A DNA stretch of 64,000 bases, taken from positions 2,112,305 to 2,176,304 of the forward strand of contig VWZP01004506.1 of assembly GCA_013396995.1 (NCBI GenBank). The letters run 5' to 3'. Of this stretch, positions 1 to 13,862 are shown one piece after another. Below the pieces are notes generated by a model. That model was not told the DNA's origin, did no database searches, and was given only the letters and a program-made list of their open reading frames with translations. Source of the stretch: Dicaeum eximium. Its lineage: Eukaryota; Chordata; Aves; Passeriformes; Dicaeidae. The position numbers and the translations under genes are program-made. Numbering within the stretch: the stretch's first letter is position 1; each line of letters opens with the position of its first letter.

Positions 1-3000
1 TAAGGAGGCTTGATTATTTTTTAAAGTGGAATTTGAATAAGCAAAGATGCCAAGTCTAAGTGCATGACAACAGTAAAAGTTTCTCTACATCCATGAGATT
101 TGTCTGCCATGTCACTCTACTCCTCCCCACGCTCCAGTCTGCCATCAGCTGCTAAACTGCTCCTTGGCCCATGGGGAAATCTCTTGGTCTTTCAAGCAAT
201 GGCAAAGTCAAATAAGAAATCTGTGCATGGCACCTTTGGGGAATGTATGATGTTAATTCGGTCTTGGTGGTGAACCATAAATTCTGTGTCACACTTGTGG
301 GGACCAAACCAAGAAAACTGCAGACTTGCACTCTTTCAATATTCCAGAGTGTGAAGGGGTGGTAGAGCCTTTTTCAAGTGTATCTGCAGCAGTGTTATGT
401 TTAATTAGGGACCATTACAAATCACTAATAAAAGCATAACGAAGCAAGTCTCACTGTAACTTGCAAAATTATTAAAACAGCCTTGAAAGCTGAGGCAGAT
501 GGAGGCAGCTGAGGCAGAGGTGGATAATGATCTATGCTGGGCATCAATTGCATTTCCACTGGGCTTGGCTAAACAGAATGAGAGGTGCTCCAGCCAGGGG
601 AGCCCTCCCTGTTGGCATGGCAGGGCAGCTGTAGTGCCACAACATCATCTTATTTTTGTAGGAACAATGAATGCAGGTGTGATGGTATAAAATCTGTATG
701 TGCAAGTGAGGTGTGCTGTGCTGCTTTTGAAACTGTGCAATTAAAGATAAACACTCTGAACTGCTTCCTAGACCCTAAATCTGAGCACAGAAGGTATACA
801 GGTACTCAAACAAAAAGGTCAGGAAGTTTTGAACCCTTTTACCAGGGGCAGGGTAACCAGTATATCTGTCAGCCCAAAATATTCCAAAATATGGTTGCAG
901 TGCAGGAGACAGGATGGAGAGAATTACATGCTGATAAAAGTTAATGAATACTTTGTGTATGCCTCAGAGAACAAGCCCCTTGATTTTTAAATCTCCTCTG
1001 TGTCACTTCAGCTCCCCAGACTGATCAGTATCTCTCAGACAAGGCTTTGTCATTGGATTGCAGCCAAAGCATATTTTGGCATAGGCAATACTAACAATCT
1101 GCCACTCTGCGGATAAATAAACATTTGCATCATTGTGTGTTTAAAAACTAATCCTGAAAGGCATTAACTTGCATTTGCAAATGTCCTCAGTGTCAGTCTG
1201 GGTATTCCCGATGTCCTCAGGAGCATTTTCCAAAGAGCTCCCTTTCCTGCATTGTGTGATTTCCGTCTGAGCACTGGGGGATGCTCACTCTTCTTTGGGT
1301 TTATTTTTTTAATGTAAAAATTCCCAAACTGAGCCACATCAGTGTCACACAGCTATCTTTGCTGTCACCACTTTTGTGCAAAGTTCACACAAAGCTAACA
1401 ATGATCTCAACTGGATGGCAAATCTACAGCCCACCTGATATTTTTGGATTGCCTTTTTACACAAGCAGTGCAGCCCAAAGCAGATGGAACAATACAGTGA
1501 TGAGAGAAAATACTCTTGTTGTGTATATATCTATTGCACCATTACAGTGTCCAAAGGGCCAGACTAGGCTTTTCCATTAAAAGGGACCACTGACCTTAAC
1601 ACCTCAAAACCCTATTTCAAAGCCCTAAGTAAACCCATCCATTTCTATCCTGAGTTCAGGTATTGCCTTGAAATCATGGTGCCTTTTTTGATGTTTGATG
1701 TTTATAGGTAAATGTTTTACAGTAAGGGTAACAAACCCAGAAAGAAGTGAAACAACATCAATCCCAGAGCATATTTGGTTTCCTGGAATAAATCCTTATA
1801 AGCTGGTACACTCTGATCTTGTGGTGCATTTTGTCCCTCAGTTTTAGCAGCACTGCAGTTTGGATTGCTATATCCTACTGTCTCTGTGGGACTTCAGGTT
1901 CATAAAGCAGAGAATGAATTATATTCATCCATTTGTTTAGTTTTATTGTCTGTGGCAGATAGGATAAGGAAAATAACTTTGTGTAATAAGGAATCTGTGA
2001 CTGATGCTGTGTAAGTTTGAAATATATAAGTCATAGCTGGCCCTGTACATGCAACTGAGCCCAGTTTGGTGTAAAGAAATCATAGAAATGCACTGATTTG
2101 TGGCATTTCTGCAGCCTGTAACTCTGGCCACACTTTAGAACTATTTCCTTCTTCTCAGTGTTTCCTAATGCTTCCCCTCTCTCTGGTGTTGTTGGTTCCC
2201 ACTCAGCCACACATCTCCACCTCCTTTTAGTGTGTAGAGAGGGCAGGAGCTGCTGCAGGACCCACGTACACACGTCCCCAGCTATGTGTTGCTTGTCCCA
2301 GCTTTCCTGTGGAGCTGGATCCAGGTGCAAAAGCCTTTTCCATGAGCAGCTGCACTCCTCTCCCATCCCCATTTGAGAAAAGGCTCTGTGTGGCTTTGGA
2401 GTACAGCAGGAATGGCCACAACTGGTCCCTAGAGAGACCCTGGAGCCCAGGGAGGGCCCCATGCCATAGCAGGAGGATATTTCTTGCAGGAACCCTGGCC
2501 ATGGAAAGTCCTGGCAGGAGGAGCTGTCCCTGAAGAGCTGTGGCCTGGGGAAGGGCTGGCACTGGAGCTCTCTTCCCTGATGCATGCCACAGATTAATTC
2601 TGTGTGTTTGGTGCCATGACAATTATCAGTGGTGACAGGTTACTGTAGGGACTGTGATTATCTCCATGTGGGAACCCCAGTGGCATTTGGGAAAAGTCTA
2701 AGGGATATTTTGAAGTTTAATTTGGGAGGATTTTCATTTTACTTAATATTACTTAATTGTCTAATAACAGTTTTCCATCACAGAGACCAGCTGAGCCAGA
2801 GAAATAGCAGAAAATGCACAAAGGTCTCAAAGTGATGTTGGGGTTTGGCTATGATGCATTGAGAATTGTAAGTGCATTGGGAACACTTGGACTGGCTTGT
2901 TAGGACAATTTTGACTTCCTGAATAAAATTTAAAGTGAAGACAAGATGAGATGTTCCCATTTGACTCTAACTACTGGACCTGAAAGGGGGTTGTTTATTT

Positions 3001-3540
3001 AATTTTTATTCTAATCTGTAGTTCCAGGATTCTGTGACCTTGTGCCATGACTTTGCTATTGAGGCTGGCTCATTTCTGGAAATCAAACCTCAAACTCAAA
3101 AACTCTAGCTCTAAAGAAGTGAAAAATGTATGTGCTAATACAATGTATTTTATAGCAATTCCTGCAATACGAAGGCTTGGAAGCATGGAGGCCAATATCC
3201 CTTTCAGTTCATAGAATACAATGAATCCTGTGCATTTTGCTTGATCTCCAGGCATTACTCCAGCTATTTGTCGTGAGGAGAGTAACACAATCCCTTCTGA
3301 CCAAGCCCAAATCATCCAAGATTTTACAGGCTAAGACAACACTTTGGCTGCTAACTGAAAGGCAAATGTCAAGCAGCAAGGGCTGTGGGTTTCTAACTTT
3401 ACCACATCTCCAATGAACCACTTCATTCAGTAACCAAGCTGCATCCTGCCTTTGCTCCTGTGCCCGACCAGTCCCAGAGCAGGGTCCCCTGTGGAGCAGA
3501 TTTCAGCAGCCTCACTGATTTAGTTAAACTGGAGGAGGAG
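1..3540. other. Gene-free stretch
   Basis: No recognisable gene or clear repeat. Open frames are short and overlap on both strands. A TTCCAGGATTCTGTGA-like string near 3022-3037 vaguely resembles a CR1 3' tail but has no supporting body. Confidence 0.6.
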
Positions 3541-3548
3541 CTGGTCAG

Positions 3549-3590
3549 TTAAAATTAAAAAAAAAAACAAAACCAAAAAAAAACAACACC
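3549..3590. repeat. A-rich low-complexity tract
   Basis: A-runs interrupted by single C residues. It could be a decayed poly(A)-type tail, but no retroelement body is visible beside it. Confidence 0.7.
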
Positions 3591-3654
3591 TACATCACAT
3601 ATTTCTGTGTATTACTTAGATGTTAAGGATGGGATTAGAATTTTCAAGAGCTAA

Positions 3655-3965
3655 GACTCTTCAATATATTTGCATATATTATGTAAATGTCCTTGAAAAT
3701 ATATTGACATATATTAAACATGTGAACTCTGTAATTTGTGGTACAATCTCTTACACTGAGAGTGATTCTGCATGAAAGCTAGTGAAGTTTAGCTTGAAAA
3801 TATGCATGGTAAATATTTATATAATTAGCCAGACACACAAAATTTAAGGCTAATTATTTTAAGTGATTAATTTCAGTGGTGTACACCAATTCTTAGAGTA
3901 ATTACTTGACAAATCTTAATTGATTAGTTTACTTTTTTTGAAGGCATTATTAAAGCTACTATTCC
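3655..3965. promoter_or_regulatory. AT-rich candidate regulatory block
   Basis: A dense set of homeodomain/POU-like words: octamer ATTTGCAT at 3668-3675, TAATTA at 3851-3856 and 3899-3904, and a TTAATTGATTA-type cluster at about 3917-3927. It is non-repetitive AT-rich sequence and looks like a vertebrate conserved non-coding element. Conservation cannot be tested here. Confidence 0.3.
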
Positions 3966-6900
3966 ATGGGTAGGTTCTTCATTTCCAAGAGAAATATGTA
4001 TCATATATAGCTGATGTCTGGACACTGGCACAGTGCTTGCTGTTCAGGGAAAAATCACTGCCAGCCCCGGAGGTTTGCTCACCAGCCAGTATTAAAGGTG
4101 TTCACATGAACAATGTGGAAAACAGCTGCCCCTGCAGAGAGTAATCCTCTAACATCCAAGCACTGTCTGAGCCTGGAAATGGCTGAGGAAAGAGCAGGAG
4201 CTGCTGCTGCAGTGGCATTTGTGCAGAGGATGTGGAAGCAGGGAAGGCAAAAGCTGTATTTTCTGCGTAGGAGCAGTCTGAGCTGCATAACTTTACTTAA
4301 AATGTAAGGTTTCAGGGAGCTTCACCAAGGAAACAACACTTTTCCCAGCAAAGTCATCAGAAAAATATTCCAACTATTTTGGTGGTAGTAGCATTTTGCC
4401 TAAAATCTTTGGGTCATGGCTGCATATCTTCCAAAGGCTGAGACCTGCTCCATGTGTGTAACTATATACTAGCTAAAGAGACAGGATAATAAAGTTTCTG
4501 GGTTTTTTTTTTTGCTGTGATTGTGCTAGCTACAAGTTTTTTTATGTCTTTAAACTAATGTTTCTAAAAACACAGAGTTCAAAAGCCAGTTATACACAGG
4601 AAGGTTCATACTTTGTTCACAGTGGTTTTATTGTTAGTGAGATTAACTCATGGATTAGAAATACTGAACCTGCTAATTTAATTCCCCCACCACAATCTTT
4701 TTACCAAAATGCAACACTCTTGTCCCAAATACAAAGATCATACAAGAAAGAAATTAACTTGGGAAATGTATTTATTTCAAGGAGGGGTGGGTGGTGTTTT
4801 TTTTTTTTTTTGGTTTTTTTTTAATTTTTTGTGGTTTTTTTTTCATTCTCAGAAGTAACAGAATAATGTACTGAAAACCAGGGAGGAAAAATCAATCTGA
4901 GGCAAGAAGCAAGCATGAAATGCTGTAGCCCAAGTGGATAAAATGAGATATAAGCAACTGAAAACAGAGACTTAGCATGGGAAACGTTAAGCAACCTTAT
5001 CTCTCTGTGTTGCTAGCAGCTCCATCTGTTACACACAGTAAAAATACTGAAACCAGAAAAGCAAACACAGCAACGATCAACTTTATTGAAATAAAGATGC
5101 ATAAAACACCACTCCTATATCAAAATGTCCTAGAGGAAGAAAACCAATCTCACCAACATGGTTTCCCAGTACTGGAAGAACTATGAAGGGAATTGCTGGA
5201 GGCTGAGAGCTGCTTTTTTGTAGGTAGCGATATCCCTAAGATACAGGGAACAGGAGAGTTTCTAACACAACAGAGGCTTTATATAAATTTTTCCAGTTTG
5301 CATTTTCTATAGCTATATTAGAGACCCTGGCTATCCTGTTCTCTTTTTTTTGAAATTAATTGTTCTGAAAGTACACTGGTCAAAGTGATTTACTGTTTCC
5401 CTAGGAGATTATAAAGAGAGAATCTGTTTTGATGGTTAATCATTAAATGGAGTCCTTTCCATTTCCAGGAACAGAGCAGCTCCTAAAAGAAACAGTGACT
5501 GAAGTGAAATGCTCTGTATTCATGCGACCTTGGCTTGTAAATAAGCTGAAAGTCATGCAAGCAATGGCATATGTGGGTCAGGAACTCTCTGAATAAGCAA
5601 CTGGAACCATTCTGTTTGCAAACAGTGAATTGGCCCAAATGGCACCTTAGGAAACAGGATGTTATCATCTGAGTGATCTAAAATACGTTTTCTGCTATGC
5701 TTGCTGCAGATGACAACATTTTTTGGTCTGTGCACTCCTAGATAACTTACCTAAATTGAAAGTTCACTTGTGATGTCAATAATCATACAAAAGTATAATT
5801 TTTGTGTGTTTTTTCCTGTAAAGGAGTCAACACTGTAGTTAAACAGACTGATCCAGCTGCCTTCTCCAGCAGTGTTGAAATGAGGCTGCAGAAACTGTAA
5901 TAAGCATTGATACTTCCATTTGCAGCATCTATTGCAGATTCCCTCAATCCAGGATTTAAATCAAATGAAATCTTTGCCCAAAGCAAAAATCAGTTCCAAC
6001 AGAGACAAATATATCATTGCATTTGATTCAGGCAACTGCCCACCTTCTGATCAAAGCAAAAAATCATTTTCCTTTTAACCAGTTCCTTTCTCACCCAGAT
6101 GTTGTTGGTGTTTGTGTAAAATACCAAAGATAATTATGCTAAATTTTATGGCATCTGCTTAGCTGAAGCAAGTTCTGTAATTTTTTTGCAGAAATATACA
6201 GTCAAAGAAATGTATACGACTTAAATGTTTGCAGGACTAATGCTTACATGTTGATGTATGCATCCTTTTCAGAGAGTTTTTAGAAAAGGTCTCTGAGTTC
6301 CAGTATAACACACCAGAATATGCTGAATTACTCAGCTGCATCACCAAGCATTGCAAGTGTGTGTGGATACGTGTTTGTGTAATTTCCATCAAATTGAAAA
6401 CAGGAAGTAAAAGGGGTGAGGCTCTGCTACACCAAACAGATGCCTAACTTTGATAACCCTGCTGACCTCTTTACTGAACTTTCAGTGCAGAGCCCAGGTG
6501 CAGTCTTGCAGTGAGTGTCAGCTCTCCACACCTCTGGGACCTTGCTCTGAAGGCACTGGCTCCTATTCACCACAAAAAAGGCTCAGACACCAGTGATTGA
6601 ACCCCAGCCTGATTTCTCTGGAATGTGTTCCCAGCCTGAAGGGGCTCTGAAGCTGCCTGGATGCTCACAGACAAAGCAGTGCCACGGCACACGGCCATGC
6701 TCTGTCCCACAGAGGCCCCTTATGTTCCATGATGAGCACAATCCTTAGTGTGGAGCTGGCCCACACCAGGGAGTGCTTGCCCACAGGTTGCCCTGGCAAT
6801 GATCTGGGGCCAGCACAGAGCAGCTGTTGTGGGCTTGAACATCTCATGTTGAGGACAGGGGCTTGGAGAGGGGGAATTAGATGTATGGATATAAAATCCA

Positions 6901-9900
6901 TGTTATCACTGCTTACTAGGACCAGAAGAATGGTCTCTAGGAGATTTTATCTAGAGACACAATCTGAAAGATATGAGCCCAGCTCTTTTTACATGCAGCT
7001 TCTGCATCAAACTACAAAGCTCACTTAAAAAAGAAAGTTGGAACTCTGCTTCCATAGTATTTTTCCTTCTCAGCAGCATGAATAAATACAAATTAAGTTT
7101 TACTTTCTATTACATCATCAACACTTGGGCTGTGCTTGCTCCTGTCATAATTCCTGCTCTGCATTTTGGAAGGAACGCAGCTAATGAACGAGCTTTGTTG
7201 CCAGGGTTTCACTAATCATTTTCTGCTCTAGAAAGCTGCTGGGAAATGTGAATGTGCCATGTTTCTCAGAAAGTCTTTATGCTTATATACTGCTTGTGTC
7301 AAGTACTGTGGTTGGTCTCCAGCAGCAAAGATCTGTCTGAGCTTGCATGGGTTGTGAAGGTTGCTAAAAGTATTACTTTTTCTCCCCATTTCAAATATGA
7401 AGGCATATTTTTCTTATGTCTGCCCATTGTGCCTGAGCTCTACAGATAACTCTGCTTCCCTGGCTTTAAGAGTTTGTGCTATTTGTTTGATGGGGTTTTG
7501 CTCTCTTTTCCCTGCTATCAGTGATGCCTGGTCACTATACAAGTGTGAACCAATTTTTTTCTGAGATTGGTATTCCTATAAATCTTCCAGGTATTCATTT
7601 AATCGAATGATTTACATCATTTCCTGCACTCATCTATGTATAGCCTGCTCCAGTTTTGTAGGGATTGGTCTAAACTTGCCTTGTGCATCCATATCAGAGA
7701 AAATATTCCTTCAGATGCTGATGAATCTATGGTGATAATTTAATATAAGTAGCTTTGATGTGATAGGAGGGAGGCAGGCAGAGAAGTGATGCCTGTGACT
7801 TTGACCCCCTGTTGAACCTGTGGTGCCTGGGGGGAGACATCTCCAGTGCTGAGAAGTGCACAGGATGCTGTCTGAGATGAGGTTAATCTCAACCCAAGCA
7901 AATTTTTAATTAATCTTTCCTGGTTTACTGCAATATTTCAGGGTGTATGAACCCCACTTAGCATTTGCACAGACAGTTTTTACATACACCACACTACATT
8001 TACAGAACTTTTGGTATTTACCTTCCATTTCCAGGAAACCTCCAATCTGGGGACTGCCATGCTTATCAGATTTGTGGTCTTCTATCTTTATAATTCTCAG
8101 AAAGGTGAAGGGTCTGGAGTTGCTGTATTCATGAACTTGCCAGGCTTACTGTGTGGAAAAGGCTTGTAAATTGGTTTCTTTCTTTTCCACTCAGTTTGTT
8201 TTCCTGAGGACACCATTAACAGATATGGTACAATTTTGCCCTTTTTTTTTGTGGTGGGATGGATACCAATGCATTCACATGGATAACACCCACGTGGGTA
8301 GGAACAGCCCATCTCTATATGTGCCTGGTTCAGCCTGGTGCTGCTGGTAGGAATGGTTACTGGTCAGGGAAATGCAGCACCTTCAGAGCCTCCATTAGAT
8401 ATAATTTGTTTTACCACTGCTTTGTTGATTGTGGTTGCTTTTCTTTACAATATAGGGTGCATTGACTCCTCTGCCTTTCTTTCTCAAAACAAAAAATTAC
8501 CTTTTCTCCTTCCCTGTGTTATCTGAAGGTAGGGACCACCCTCAGGGCAGGTGCCAGTTGATGTCTACCACCTAAGGTCCTGCCCTTGACTTTGATGTGA
8601 TACTTGAAGATAATTCACATGTACAAGTTCATATCAAATTTACCCTTACACAAGAGAAAGAAGAACCACGGGCATGACTCATGATCTTCAGAGCTGGTTT
8701 TATGTTTTGTTTTGTTTATTGAGTCACTTTGTGTGTCCCTGAATTCCGATTGCTGCTTCTGGCATTACATACAACATCTTTTGGTCAGGTTCTGTTTCCC
8801 TTTGTCACATAAAGACTTTGAAGTCTTTCATCACCAACACAGTACAGCTGCACTGAAGCATGGTTTCCAAGTCATTTCAAAGTACTTATTCATGTTGATT
8901 TTTTGCTGTGGTATTATTCTTCTTATTTAATTTCCTCATTCTATTACAAAATTTGGAGATGTCCTCAATGCTGCCCAGCTTTGGGCATACAGTGCTCTGA
9001 TGAGAACTTTTACAGGTCTTGTAGACAGATGGTTCCTGGTTTCTGAAATTGCAACAAGGCACTTCATAGGGCGTTAACATTTACTGCCACAGATAGTGAG
9101 AAAATTGCTTTCTGTTTATCTTTATCTATAATCTTATTTGTGAGAAAATAGTGGCTCAACCTTTTTAACCTTCTGAACTTCCGTATGCTTTCAGATAGCT
9201 GCTATGTTTCACTGTCTTTCTTCTTTATAATCAATGTGTTCATGAAGTGTTATCTTCTGTTCCCGAACAGAATTTCATTCCTCAAACTACTGTGACTGAA
9301 TTCAAAATAGATAATATTTAATCTCAGTCTGTATGAGTAACAAACAGAGTATTCATCTATCACTGCTCACAGCGAGTGCTGGGTATACAACATGAGGATT
9401 TCTTTTAAACAACGGATCCAGTTTGAGGAATGTGAAATACCTGTTATTTTCTTTCACTCTGAAGTTCTGCTTTGGATCGGGGTAAGTAAATCATCTTTAG
9501 ATTGAATGACAGAAATACTAGTAAAATAAAAAAAAATTAAAAAGAAAAAGCATTGCTGCACATATACAGAATTTATAGTAGGCTAGACTTAGGCTAATCT
9601 TTTTTGAGTATCCAGCATTTTTTATTCTGTTTTGCCACTCCATCTGTTTATTAAGTTATACTTAAAAGGTTAAGTAATGCTGCACCATAATATTGTGGCT
9701 TGTGTACATCATAGTATATCACAGACCAGATGCTCTACAGATGTAAATCAAGAGGGATTCAGTGGCATCTGCAGAGCAGTATTGCTTTATTAATCAATAT
9801 ATCCACTGGAGATCTGCCACTTTATATGTAGAGATACATTCATACATAAAAGAACCATAGAAACTATGTTCATTGAGTTGTCAAGTTCCTGACACTTGGA

Positions 9901-12900
9901 AAGGAGATCTGATAGATTAGGTCCAGGTGATTTCATGGAACAGCACTTTTATTTTACAATTGACAGCAGAGAGAAACAAATTCAGCAAAGACTCTGCTCC
10001 AGAAGTTTAATCCTGACAAGAAATGTGTGCATATATTATATTATGGGTGCATGCATGCAAACGTGCCTTTAGAGTGAGGATATGTATGTGCATACATGTG
10101 TGCTATGCAATGTATGTATAAGATCAATTACAGTGTCTGCTTCCCCTACAGCGGAGCTGGGAACATGAACAGGAGCAGAAAATGTGTGAAAACAGCTGTC
10201 TCCAAAGAATCCCTCTCCTCTCCTGTCTGCAGGTTGCCAGTGTTTCCTAGAGACTGCACAAGCTACAAAGTTGTGCATTATTTAAGAGAAAGGCACGTAA
10301 ATCCCTCATGAGGATTCAACCCGAATGTGTTCTTTAAAGAGAGAGGTTGATGATGCTGAAGCTTGATTGTACTACAAAGCTGTGCACTTTTCCATGCCAG
10401 CAGAGTATGTGCACTGAGCAGTTATTCAGTGCCTCAAAAACATCTGTGGCAAGATACCTGATTCAATTTAATCCCTTACCTTGCCAGGATTTTTGCAAGG
10501 CTTTTCATGTTGAATACAATGAGCTCTTCAGCTTCCTTCCTGAAACCCTTGGCAGCTCTACCAAATACTCCATTGCCCATATCTACTGGAGGATATCAGT
10601 TACAACAAAAAATACATGACAAAATGTAGTGCAGTATTGCTAATCATCCACACTAAGCAAACAGGGGCTTGGTCTATCAGGATTCTTTAGCATTTGCTGT
10701 ATGCAAAGATATTAATGGTACATCCCAGGTGGAGAATGGAGCTGGAGGAGGTGGCACTGGGGCACCCAGCTTAAGGCTGCCCAGCATAGCAGCCCTCTTT
10801 TGTGTGGTGCTGTTTGACATGCTGCTGGGAAAATTGCACAGCCATTTTGAGGCTGCCAAAACCCAAATTTTACCTCAGGGGCTGAGAGGTCTCTTGGCTT
10901 ACAGGGTCTCTTTGAGGTGACTGTCATTGTCACGTGTGGGTGAGTGACAGAGGTGTGTTCTCCCTGGCCATTACCAAGACACTGGTTCCACTGACTAATC
11001 AGTGAGTTTCTGAAATGGTTGTTTTTGTACATTTTCTGCTTGGGGATTAAGCTGAGCAGAATGACAGCCCTTGATCTGCTCTCTGCTCAACATGAGGGAG
11101 GCAAATTAACACAGACGTGGGTGGAAGAATCAAGAACTGAAGTCTAAATCAAGAGAAAGACAAGTTTTGAGATGGGCTGATCAGTGATACAGCAGGTTAT
11201 GAGCAGCTAGGAAAGGAGGATGAAGGAGCACAAGAAAGGCCATCTCAGAATGATTGGTGAGTGCTCACTTTTTTGAGGGGGCAGTTTTTTAGCTTATTAT
11301 GACCTCCCCTCTCTCCTGCATTGCTAGGGCATCTCAGAATAGATGCCCAGTTCACCGTGTCCACTACTAGATTTGATGTACTAAAGCCACAGAGCACAAA
11401 TCCATGCCATATCCTGTATATGTGCTGGGCTATCTCCAGGCTTCCTAGAAACTGATTCACCCACAGGGGGAGAAGAAAAAATGTTCACCAGCACTTCAAG
11501 AATTCTAATGGGCTACAAAATTAAATTAATATCAATAGAGTGAAAGTGGCTCAGGTATGAAAAAACTTAAATACTCCAGCAATCAGTTAGAAACATTAAT
11601 AAAAACAAAGAGTAACACATGAAACCATCTTTATGGAGTAAGGGAATTAAAAGAGAAGTAACTCACTAGTGACACAGAGACAAGCATCTTGCCTATCAGC
11701 TCATGATGTATTCATCAAGCCATCTCAGCTTAGATATGCTCAGTAAACCTTTATATTCTTAGAACTTTACCACCTATGCAGTTTGTTTTGGCTGTTTTTT
11801 CAGCACCTCCTGATTTCTGAGGAGTTACAGAGAAGAATCTACTCCAGTCTGTGACCTGACTGTTTACATTGTAGCTAGAGGTCACCCCTATGCTTGAACA
11901 GAATCCTTATCAAGCTAAATGCTCTTTTTTTTCTCAGGCATCAAAGTTTTGGCATGATAAGATAACCCGAGTTGAAAGTTCATATTGAGGAGGATGACAT
12001 AATAGGCAGCATACAAGCAGGCAAAATAAGTTGTATCTATTGTTTTCCCATGACTAGAATCCCATTTTGTTTATGGACACTGGAAGTAACTGGCTCCACT
12101 TAGTGGTAGTAGTACTGATGGCTCTTCTAACATTTACCCATAGCTACTAGGGTGTAAACCTAAGTTATACACACCAGGGTGAAAATTGTTGTGGTCTCTA
12201 TAGATTTCCACAGCAGATACAGGCTTACTCTGCAGTAAAACAAAGCAAATAATGAATAACCTAGAGCCATTTCCTTCTGTTGGCCTGTATTAAAAGAATG
12301 AGGGGAACTGCAACTACCATTAGTGGAAATAGTGTCTACTCACATTCTGACATTTACTCCTTGTTCTTTAGGTGACTCTGAATGCAGGATTGGACAGCAT
12401 CTCTGAGGCCCAGCAGTCTCCTTTGCAGGGAAAGATGAGGGAATTGATTTTGGCCAGTGCTGCTTAAAAATCACTGGTTGCCATATGGAAACTATGATCA
12501 GAATGTGCAGCTGACACTCCAGGGGTATGTGTGCCACCCAAATTTTGGTGCTCTCCTTTAGCCAACCTGCATTGAATTTTTAGCTAGAAGGTGAGGGAAG
12601 ACAGGAATAACTCTAATGTAATATTAACCACTTGTAAAGGGATAACATATGCAGCTACAGAGCCTTTTACTCAAGACTCTCAGCCATCACAATTTAAGGA
12701 ATGCCCTTAAATCCTGTGAGCTGCATTAGGTAACTGGACAAGTATTTGCAGTAAGATAAGCCCGGCACTCCTGATGTTCGTGGTATTTCTTATGCAGGCA
12801 AAGACTGAAGACACAGAGTTTACCTGTTTATCTCTGGTTATATTTAGTAATCTTAAAAGATGGTGAAACTCAATGATAACAGTCACACTTTGAAACCATA

Positions 12901-13490
12901 TTGTTACTGAGAGGTAAAATGTTTTGTGTTTATCTGATTGAGATGGAACAGCTCCAGCCCAAGCTTGTCTGTGACTGGAGTAGGATATATATTTACTTTC
13001 TGTCATAAGCTTTGTAGTGACCTGCAAACAAGAGTCAAAATTCTGTTCTCCTGCATGTGGGAGGTTAAGCCTTCTTCCCTGAGCACTGTGCAGGGTGCGT
13101 GCAGCTCAGTAATGCTCATGCATTTTACATTGGTATCAGCAGGGCTTTGTTTCTCCACCCTGCTCAAAACAGAGCTGAAATGGCACCTCTGGGTCAGAGA
13201 GAACCAAGGGCACAGCCCAGGCTGGAAGGAAGGGATTTGCCTGGTCTGAAGGCATTGCAGAAGAAAACTTGAGTAAAATGGTCCCACAGGGACATGTGGG
13301 GAAACCCAAATACTGATCAAGGGAGGCTCTGACCAGTCCCTCAACTGGTCCTGGAGAGCTGGGGTCTTGGGCTCATTTCCATGAAATTAAGATGTGACTA
13401 CATATCTCTCAGGTATGATGTTTAGTTTGCTGAACCATTTGTTAACTACTTAAATGCCAGCTTCTATTTGAAACCGTATAAATATTATTA
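3966..13490. other. Gene-free stretch
   Basis: No coding potential beyond short chance frames. T-rich runs occur at about 4501-4513 and 4796-4852. I recognise no mobile element in the rest. Confidence 0.6.
4796..4852. repeat. T-rich low-complexity tract
   Basis: Long T runs separated by GG, AA and GTGG. No adjoining element body was recognised. Confidence 0.75.
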
Positions 13491-13495
13491 TAAGA

Positions 13496-13552
13496 TGATC
13501 CTTTTGTGTCCCTTACAAGTCAGAATATTCTGTGGTTCCATGATTCTGTGAT
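13496..13552 (+). mobile_element. CR1 LINE 3' end fragment
   Basis: A GATCCTTTTGTGTCCCTTACA-like stretch is followed by ATATTCTGTGGTTCCATGATTCTGTGA-like repeats. This matches the classic end of avian CR1 (GATGATCTTTAAGGTCCCTTCC, then ATTCTATGATTCTATGA). Only the tail is recognisable, so it is heavily truncated and old. Confidence 0.55.
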
Positions 13553-13739
13553 ATTATCTGATATGGTTTATTTTCAAAGCCTAAATCAGAGTAAGTCAGA
13601 TGAAACTCCTCTATGCAGCATAGTCATAAAAACTGTGAAAGAGCAGAATCATAATTTGCTCTGTCAAACTTGCATGATTGGATTTATCCAGTGTAAGTGT
13701 GGGTGATGGTATTGGATTCAGAGTGCAGCTTGCAGGGAA

Positions 13740-13862
13740 GTAAGCACATGCACACAAAAATGTGTGTGCAACACATACACAGATGTGTATATACACATAT
13801 AAATCTTTTCTTGTGTGTGTGACTGTGTGTCTGTGTACACATATATATCTATAGAGAGAAAA
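13740..13862. repeat. Degenerate CA/TG dinucleotide stretch
   Basis: Alternating purine-pyrimidine DNA made of CA, TG and TA words (CACACA, TGTGTGTG, ATATATAT), ending in GAGAGA. It is an interrupted microsatellite that could adopt Z-form DNA. Confidence 0.8.

Noticed and set aside
3018..3040. CR1 3' tail
   Set aside because: A single tail-like word without a CR1 body on either side.
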